Below are positions 56,966 through 64,000 of a stretch of 64,000 bases of DNA, piece by piece. The DNA is from Alitta virens (taxonomy: Eukaryota; Annelida; Polychaeta; Phyllodocida; Nereididae): contig OW028582.1 of assembly GCA_932294295.1 (NCBI GenBank), positions 4,769,515 through 4,833,514 of the forward strand, given 5' to 3'. Numbering within the stretch: position 1 is the first letter of the stretch; each line of letters begins with the position of its first letter. Made by a program: the position numbers and the translations under genes. Under the pieces are notes generated by a model. It did no database searches. It had not been told where the DNA came from and worked only from the letters and a program-made list of their open reading frames with translations.

Positions 56966-59407
56966 CTCAATCCTCTTTAAAAACATTACTGTATATCTTT
57001 AATCAAATTTTGGAGAAGGGATGTCTTCCATCCCTGTGGAAACAAGCCACGGTCATCCCAATTCCCAAGCCGGGGAAGGATCATAGTGATCCTACGAATT
57101 ATCGACCAATAGCTTTAACCAGTTGTCTATGTAAGACAATGGAACGAATTGTTACTGATAGACTGGTTTGGTTCCTGGAGTCGAACCAGCTTATTACAGA
57201 GTTCCAATCTGGATTTCGCCGTCACAGGAGCACATTAGATCATTTAGTCAGACTGGAAACTTATGTTAGAGATGCTTTCATTAACAGAGAACACGTAGTA
57301 GCCATATTCTTTGACCTAGAAAAAGCTTATGACACCACATGGAAATATGGCTCAGGTGCTGATGAGGCGTTAAACAATAACTCACACACACACACACATG
57401 GAAATATGGAATAATGAAAGATCTCCACGACTTAGGGCTTCGAGGTCGCCTTCCAGTTTTCATCGGATCCTTCCTACAGGATCGCTTCTTTAAGGTCCGA
57501 GTGGGATCAACGATGTCAAGCCCCTACTCTCAGGAGAATGGAATCCCTCAGGGTAGTATTCTCTCGCCCACCCTCTTTAACGTCAAAATCAACAGTATAG
57601 TAAATTCCATCTCAGAAAATCTCATGTCGTCCCTATATGTTGACGATTTCCTCATTGCATATTGTTCCAGATATATGCCAACCATAGAACGACAACTGCA
57701 ATTAAATTTGAATAGGATTCACAAATGGTCACTTGAAAATGGCTTCAAGTTCTCTAAACAGAAGACAGTTTGTCTGCCTTTCTATTATTTACGATCAAAC
57801 CATCCAGATCCATCACTAATAATTGACAACTGTCAAATAAAAGTGGTGAATGAAACAAAATTTTTGGGTGTACTCTTTGACTCCAAATTGTCTTTCATTC
57901 CGCATATCAAAGCACTGAAAGCAAAGTGCCTGAAATCAATGAACCTCCTTAAAGTAGTGAGCAAATATAATTGGGGTGGGGACACAACGGTCCTCCTTCG
58001 TCTCTATCGAGCAATTACTCGTTCTCGACTTGATTATGGTTCTGTGGTATATGGCTCTGCCAGACCATCTTATCTAAAATGCCTGAATTCTGTACATCAT
58101 CAAGGGTTGCGACTAAGCTTAAGAGCTTTTCGTACATCTCCTGTAGAGAGCTTATATGTACTGGCAGGGGAACCTCCACTTTCCCTTCGTCGTATCAAGT
58201 TATCCATGCAATACATACTAAAAGTAGCTTCAACTCCAACAAATCCAACATATGATGTAATATTTCATCCAAAGTACATGCATCATTATGAATCTCGTTC
58301 AAACGCCATTCGACCACTGGGATTACGCATGAAATTCTATCTTGAGGCTGCAAAAATTGATACTACAATCATTGCCGAGACGGAAGTACCACCCATTCCG
58401 CCATGGATTCTACCAGTCCCGAAAGTTATACTGGATTTGGCAGAGCTTAAGAAAAGCGAAACCAATCCGGTAGACTATCAAAACCTATTTTATAGTATAA
58501 GGTTTAAATACGAATCGTACAAATTTCTATACACAGATGGCTCAAAAATGGAAAGACGAGTAGGCTGTGCTGTCACTTCTTATAAAACCGTTATAGCTGA
58601 ATGTCGTCTTCCAGACCACTGCTCAATATACACTGCAGAATTAACAGCTATTTACCTTGCCTTAAAGAACATCGAGGACTCAGAATCAGATCGTTATGTT
58701 ATCTGTTCTGATTCCAAATCTGCTCTTCAAGCAATCCAAAATAAACAACTTGATAACCCTGGGATCTTAGATGTTCTTATTAAGTATTTCTATCTTCACG
58801 AATACAAAGACATAGTATTCTGCTGGATTCCTGGACACGCTGGCATTGAAGGGAATGAAAAAGCAGACCTGGCAGCAAAAAGGGCTCTTACAAAAGAGAT
58901 AACTGATTTTACCATTCCATACACTGATTTTAAAATGACTATAAAATCTTTTATCATGTCTTGCTGGCAAAGACAATGGAATGAATGTAATAACAACAAG
59001 TTGCATTCAATCTTACCTTGCATTCAAAATAAAATACCGAGTAGGTTCAATACTCGCAAAGATCAAGGAATATATCACAGATGCCTCATAGGACATTCAA
59101 GACTTACACATTTACACCTTTTAGTCAATGAACCGGCACCGGTATGCCAGAGTTGTCGGCGCCCCCTAACAATCAAACATATTTTATTAGATTGCATCCA
59201 CTTACAACGGATTAGAAGACCTCTGTTTCAAGCTACTACCTTACAACATCTCTTTACTAGATATCCAACCCAGACAATTATTGATTTTTTATATGCTTCT
59301 GGTTTCTACTACCAAATATAGGTAATCAATCTTAACCTAGAGAGCCTCTACATAGCCCACTCAGGTGCTGATGAGGCGTTAAACAATAACTCACACACAC
59401 ACACACA
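56966..59407 (+). mobile_element. LINE copy 3, RT and RNase H, interrupted by a tail-only insertion
   Basis: The longest copy. The first frame (57010-57414) holds RT motifs 'PIPKPGKDHSDPTNYRPIAL', 'GFRRHRSTLDHL' and the catalytic 'FFDLEKAYDTTW'. It is broken at 57351 by a 47 bp insertion. The second frame (57414-59321) resumes 'KDLHDLGLRGRLPVF' and has 'GIPQGSILSPTLFN', the catalytic 'SLYVDDFLI', then RNase H and the CCHC end as in copy 1. Before the insertion the frame would have been continuous. The 5' portion (endonuclease, ORF1) is missing. Copies 1, 3 and 4 differ at few sites, so they are young. Confidence 0.92.
57351..57397 (+). mobile_element. 47 bp LINE tail-only insertion inside LINE copy 3
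   Basis: Consists solely of 'ctcaggtgctgatgaggcgt', 'taaacaataact' and (CA)n. It is flanked by an exact 12 bp duplication ATGGAAATATGG (57339-57350 and 57398-57409; up to 15 bp if shared CA is counted). It adds 59 bases and shifts the RT frame just after the catalytic AYDTTW block. Confidence 0.92.
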
Positions 59408-60740
59408 TCTAAAATGCCTGAATTCTGTACATCATCAAGGGTTGCGACTAAGCTTAAGAGCTTTTCGTACATCTCCTGTAGAGAGCTTATATGTACTGGC
59501 AGGGGAACCTCCACTTTCCCTTCGTCGTATCAAGTTATCCATGCAATACATACTAAAAGTAGCTTCAACTCCAACAAATCCAACATATGATGTATTATTT
59601 CATCCAAAGTACATGCATCATTATGAATCTCGTTCAAACGCCATTCGAACACTGGGATTACACATGAAATTCTATCTTGAGGCTGCAAAAATTGATACTA
59701 CAATCATTGCCGAGACGGAAGCACCACCCATTCCGCCATGGATTCTCCCAGTCCCGAAAGTTATACTGGATTTGGCAGAGCTTAAGGAAAGCGAAACCAA
59801 TCCGGTAGACTATCAAAACCTATTTTATAGTATAAGGTTTAAATATGATTCGTACAAATTTCTATACACAGATGGCTCAAAAATGGAAAGACGAGTAGGC
59901 TGTGCAGTCACTTCTTATAAAACCGTTATAGCTGAGTGTCGTCTTCCAGACCACTGCTCAATATACACTGCAGAATTAACAGCTATTTACCTTGCCTTAA
60001 AGAACATCGAGGACTCGGAATCAGATCGTTATGTTATCTGTTCTGATTCCAAATCTGCTCTTCAAGCAATCCAAAATAAACAACTTGACAACCCTGGGAT
60101 CTTAGATGTTCTTATTAAGTATTTCTATCTTCACGAATACAAAGACATAGTATTCTGCTGGATTCCTGGACACGCTGGCATTGAAGGGAATGAAAAAGCC
60201 GACCTGGCAGCAAAAAGGGCTCTTACAAAAGAGATGACTGATTTTACCATTCCATACACTGATTTTAAAATGACTATAAAATCTTTTATCATGTCTTGCT
60301 GGCAAAGACAATGGAATGAATGTAATAACAAGTTGCATTCAATCTTACCTTGCATTCAAAATAAAATACCTAGTAGGTTTAATACTCGCAAAGATCAAGG
60401 AATATATCACAGATGCCTCATAGGACATTCAAGACTTACACATTTACACCTTTTAGTCAATGAACCGGCACCGGTATGCCAGAGTTGTCGGTGCCCCCTA
60501 ACAATCAAACATATTTTATTAGATTGAACCCACTTACATTGCATTAGAAGACCTCTGTTTCAAGCTACTACCTTACAACATCTCTTTACTAGATATCCAA
60601 CCCAGACAATTATTGATTTTTTATATGCTTCTGGTTTCTACTACCAAATATAGATAATCAATCTTAACCTAGAGAGCCTCTACATAGCCCACTCAGGTGC
60701 TGATGAGGCGTTAAAGAATAACTCTCGCACACACACACAT
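59408..60740 (+). mobile_element. LINE copy 4, 5'-truncated, with a late nonsense change
   Basis: Starts at 'tctaaaatgcctgaattctg' directly after the (CA)n tail of copy 3. It encodes the RT C-terminus and RNase H with all four acidic motifs. Its frame ends early at 60525-60527 because TGC (Cys of the zinc knuckle) has become TGA. One Asn codon of a NNN run is missing. It ends with (CA)n at 60740. Confidence 0.9.
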
Positions 60741-61254
60741 AATAAGCTGTTCAAAGCCCTTATCCTGTTCATGTGACTTGGTCAAGTTGCCTAGTCTTCT
60801 CATGCTTGAAGGGTGCAAAAAACGTGCACTTGCTGCTGTTGTAGTGGTGGAAAATGAGCTTGTGACGCGCATGTCACTGGCACGAGCTTCAATGATGTAA
60901 AATTTGCAAATTTAGACATTAATGACCTTATCGGTTAAAAAGTCGTTAACTTCAACTACCCTTTACCCTGAGTAAATCAATGCAAACCTGCCTTTGGTTG
61001 TGCCTTCAATTCCACCAATGACACATATATATATATACAAAAAGGTAACCCAGAAACACACATGTAAGCATCGCCTATTGTCTCCACCTGAAAATCAAGT
61101 TAGATTGCATACTTTAGGTGGATTTGATTGTTCAGAGACTCCATACTGTGAATGACTCTCCTTCCCTTTCCTCTCTGGGAATAATCACCATCTAAAGTGA
61201 ATGCAACACTTAGAAAATGTCTGGAAGACGGACTTATTTTCTGGAGAATTGATC
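60741..61254. other. Unassigned intergenic DNA
   Basis: About 500 bases after the LINE array; a short (TA)n at 61025-61037. Nothing else seen. Confidence 0.4.
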
Positions 61255-61392
61255 CCGGGTTTGATTCCCGGTCGAGCCTAAGTTGGATGGCTGTTTCCTC
61301 CTTCGTCTCATTGCCATGGTCTCTGCCTGTCCTAATTAGCCCAACTGGTGCAGAAATACAGGACGTAAAGCCCTAATCACACACACACACAC
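61255..61392 (+). mobile_element. tRNA-Gly-like SINE, 5'-truncated at the B box
   Basis: Begins inside the B box ('ccgggtttgattcccggtcg') and runs to the standard tail, here ending in a (CA)n run. It is flanked by an exact 15 bp duplication TCTGGAGAATTGATC (61240-61254 and 61393-61407), so this truncated form inserted as such. Confidence 0.9.
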
Positions 61393-61407
61393 TCTGGAGA
61401 ATTGATC

Positions 61408-62016
61408 TTCTGCCTCCTCATTTGCTAAAATATCTGGATTGTTCCAAAAAAATTATGTTGTCAAGGATAACTTCTGTTTCTCTTTGTCACAACATTGGCG
61501 TCCTGTGTGAACATGATTTCTACCGTTGTACCCCAACTTCATTGTATGCTAATTTGCTCACATCAAATAGTATTCATATCCCCGTGATATGCTAAATTAA
61601 TACACTAGGTGGAGCAAAAAAGTTTGATATTGATACTCCTATAGAGAGGTGAAATATGGCTAGTTTATTTGGGTAAATCTGATTCGTAAGCAAAGAAACT
61701 TCACAAAGAGAAAATGTTATTCTGTAATATACATTGTATTGCCTTTATATTGGCCCTTGGACCTAAAGTCTGTCCACAAATACTTCGAAAGAAAATCATA
61801 TTATTATTACTATGGGAACAGATATTTGTTTAATTGTGCAAATAAAATTTGTTACATTTAGTGCGTCATTGTTATTATTCACTCCATAAATTTTGGTGTG
61901 ACTTTTTTGTGTATTCAAGAAAGCTATCAGATTGATTCTTTGGATTTTTTTCAAGTGTTCCACATTTCTAAATCTTATGTTGAGTCTTAATTGTGCTAAG
62001 CTTTTTTTTTTTTTAA
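61408..62016. other. Unassigned intergenic DNA
   Basis: About 600 AT-rich bases. It may hold the 3'UTR of the minus-strand exon at 62017. No gene or repeat recognised. Confidence 0.4.
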
Positions 62017-62249
62017 CTAAGCATCACTTGTATTGAACTGGATCTCGCAGAGGGAATGCCTGAACGGTGTCTTGTCTTTGTAGATAATTTTTATGATGTC
62101 TCCACTCGGAGCTGGTCTCCGGTCACATTTTACTCCGAATCCGTTAGTAACCGGTGCTGGTCCATTCCACCAACTTGCGCAGAGTTGGGACTGTGTCAGA
62201 TCGGTCGAGCTAAGAACGTAAATCTTGAAGCCGGGCAAATCCGATTCAC
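62017..62249 (-). CDS. Last exon of a lectin-like (F5/8C / fucolectin-type) domain protein
   Basis: On the minus strand a good acceptor (tatttatctttcag) is followed by 77 codons to a TAG. The translation has 'GFKIYVLSSTD', 'LCASWWNGPAPV', 'GFGVKCD', 'GDIIKIIYKD' and 'SLCEIQF'. This pattern (GF.+YV, cysteine pair, G..+.I, LCE+...) is the C-terminal half of discoidin/fucolectin-type beta-sandwich domains, common in secreted and receptor proteins of marine invertebrates; LCEV/LCEI is their usual ending. The N-terminal half must be upstream on the minus strand, past the integrase gene or outside the window. It could be a live gene end or a stranded exon. Confidence 0.5.
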
Positions 62250-62353
62250 CTGAAAGATAAATAAATATTGAGTCATGAGAGAATTTATAATATCTGTAAA
62301 AGTGCATTATACTACGGAGCCGCTAATAGGACATTGGGTTTTTTTTTTTTAAC

Positions 62354-62514
62354 AAATTGAGGGAACGAATTATAAATTGAGGGAACGATTTATGAATTGA
62401 GGGAATGATTTGTAAATTGAGGGAATGATTTATGAATTGAGGGAACAATTTGTAAATTGAGGGAACAATTTATAAATTGCGGGAATGATTTTTATGTGGA
62501 GGCAACGATTTGTA
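62354..62514 (+). repeat. Tandem array, eight ~20 bp units
   Basis: Units of the form 'aaattgagggaacgatttat' with variants (gaatg, gaaca; aaattgcggg; tggaggcaacg). It ends ten bases before the ATG of the integrase-core gene, so it would lie in that gene's 5'UTR or promoter. Confidence 0.9.
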
Positions 62515-62524
62515 AGATTGTAGA

Positions 62525-63898
62525 ATGAATAGGGACGATATAATCATTACATATTTTCAGTGTGGCCTTACCCACAAAGAGATATTAGAGACTTTAGGAA
62601 CTTGCCATGATATATTTATAGGTGATTGCCATTTAAGAAGGATATTGTCAGGTTTGGATCTGAAGAGAAGAAGTGGATATACCGATAGACACGGTGATCG
62701 ATTTTATAAATGCTGAGCTTGAAACATCAGGTATGCTTCATGGCTACCGATGGATGCATACAAAATGTGTGGAAGCAGGACTAAAGGTAAAAAAAGAAGA
62801 TGTACGTCTAGTTCTGTCTGCACTTGACAGGCCAGGAGTGTCAGCAAGACAGGCTCGACATCTACGTAGACGCTCTTACTTTTCACAGGGGCCAAATCAC
62901 ATTTGGCACATAGACTCCTATGATAAAATAAAACCATTTGGATTTTGTATCAATGGTGCCATTGACGGCTATTCCAGAAAAATGATTTGGCTGAATGCCT
63001 ACATTACCAACAGTGACCCCAAAATTATTGGCTCATATTATGTAGAAGCAGTGGAAAAATTAGGACTGTGTCCCTTAATTGTCAGAACTGATGCAGGGAC
63101 AGAAAATGGTCATGTAGTTCAATTCCAACAGTTTTTGAGACAAAATGGAACAGACACTTTTGCCGGAGAAAGAAGTGTATTCATTGGGGATAGCAAACTT
63201 AATCAACGCATTGAGAGCTGGTGGGGTTTTCTCAGGAAAGAATGCATTGAATTTTGGATGGTGATTTTTCATGATCTGAAAGATAATGGGAAGTATAATG
63301 GTGACAGTCTTGACAAGAATTTACTACAGTTTTGTTTCATGGACATCATTCAGGTCTGTACAATGTATATGTACTGAATTGCACTGACGTGACTAATTGC
63401 ATGTTTAAATTATCCACAGCCTTATAGATCATTATCATGTATTTATAAGATGCCCATAATTTAGTTTTACAAAATGCAAAATCCATTTAAAGAACATCAA
63501 TTCATGTCAGCTATATAATGACATATTAAATCAATGATACACAATACATCAGCAGTGAATTGTGATTTTGCTTTCAGGATGAACTTGACAAAACAGCTAG
63601 CGTCTGGGATTTTCATAAAATTCGACCAAGCAAGAACCCACAAGTAGCCCATGGGCGGCCAAACTCCATGTATCATCTGCCACATTTGTATAACACCAAT
63701 GAGAGAGGCTATGCTGTTGATCAAGGCAAGCTTGACCTATGCAGAGAAGAGTGTACATTCAGAAGATCAATACCATGTGACCCTGAAATATACACTGATA
63801 TACTCACCCTAATGGCAGAGCACAACTTGGATTTACCAAAATCAGTAGAAAGCCGTATTGACTTTTATCTTGGGCTGAGAGACCTTATTAAAGCATAA
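62525..63898 (+). CDS. DDE integrase-core protein, two exons, apparent frameshift
   Basis: The first frame (ATG 62525) encodes a helix-turn-helix-like N-terminus (HKEILETLG...HLRRILSGLDLKRRSGY). Around 62685-62695 the homologous reading continues in the +1 frame as 'TVIDFINAELETSGMLHGYR', so a one-base indel (or sequence error) is likely. An integrase/RNase-H-like core follows: WHIDSYDK, then VRTDAGTENGH, then QRIESWWGFLRKE, giving D-x58-D-x40-E. A GT-AG intron (63354-63577) separates 'FCFMDIIQ' from exon 2 (63578-63898) 'DELDKTASVWDFHKIRPSKN', ending at TAA. I recognise this as an integrase-core family scattered through fish, cnidarians, molluscs and fungi, whose mobility is poorly known. 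No terminal repeats are visible; the right end may lie outside the window. Related to retroviral and transposon integrases only at fold level. Confidence 0.75.
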
Positions 63899-64000
63899 AA
63901 TTTGTACAAGTGGATCTGTGTGATCCATTTGATGCTTGTAATGCTATTTACAAAATAAACACATTGATCTGCTCCCCTTGGCATTGATACCATGGCCGGT
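63899..64000. other. Flank of the integrase-core gene
   Basis: Contains AATAAA at 63953-63958, a fitting polyadenylation signal about 55 bases after the stop codon. The window ends here. Confidence 0.5.

Noticed and set aside
56201..60355. Minus-strand frames of 74-79 codons repeated in three LINE copies
   Set aside because: Antisense shadows of the RNase H region; they recur only because the LINE copies are nearly identical.
62525..63898. Retroviral or LTR-retrotransposon integrase
   Set aside because: No gag, protease, RT or LTR nearby; the spliced structure and motif spacing fit the stand-alone integrase-core family instead.

Overview
This window is nuclear DNA from an animal, almost certainly a marine invertebrate. 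It is AT-rich and intron-rich, with GT-AG introns, long 3' untranslated stretches, tRNA-derived SINEs, LINEs with a C-terminal RNase H, and genes clearly homologous to vertebrate TMEM64, USP10, CK1-alpha and ORC6. A mollusc or another lophotrochozoan is my best guess. It rests on the style of the repeats and a fucolectin-like exon, and is weak.

Layout. 1-15765: the last two coding exons of TMEM64 (+) and a probable 4.8 kb 3'UTR; upstream exons lie outside. 15766-17385: short convergent intergenic gap full of old SINE-like repeats. 17386-34843: complete USP10 gene on the minus strand in 14 coding exons that I could join in frame (1265 aa), with a probable 4 kb 3'UTR. 34844-36247: intergenic, with a minus-strand SINE. 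36248-41710: an intronless CK1-alpha-like kinase (-) with a His-rich tail; its stop is followed in frame by 48 more coding-looking codons. 41711-42176: a short divergent promoter region. 42177-50007: complete ORC6 (+), 7 exons, 256 aa, with a 16 x 58 bp minisatellite in intron 3.

50008-61407 is a nest of young retroelements. It holds tRNA-Gly-like SINEs with clear target-site duplications, a 1.9 kb hAT-like DNA element with 20 bp inverted ends and an 8 bp duplication, a LINE/SINE/LINE chimera, and four head-to-tail copies of an RT-RNase H LINE. One of these LINE copies is interrupted by a 47 bp 'tail-only' insertion. 61408-64000 holds a probable lectin-like exon (-), a 20 bp tandem array, and a two-exon DDE integrase-core gene (+) with an apparent frameshift near its 5' end.

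The host genes are unrelated in pathway (membrane protein, deubiquitinase of stress granules, kinase, replication origin factor). The only arrangement that suggests shared control is the 466 bp head-to-head CK1/ORC6 pair. The most unusual signals are the LINE array and its tail-only and chimeric insertions, the in-frame TGA in the CK1 gene, and the integrase-core gene. All homology statements come from recognition by eye; no search was run.
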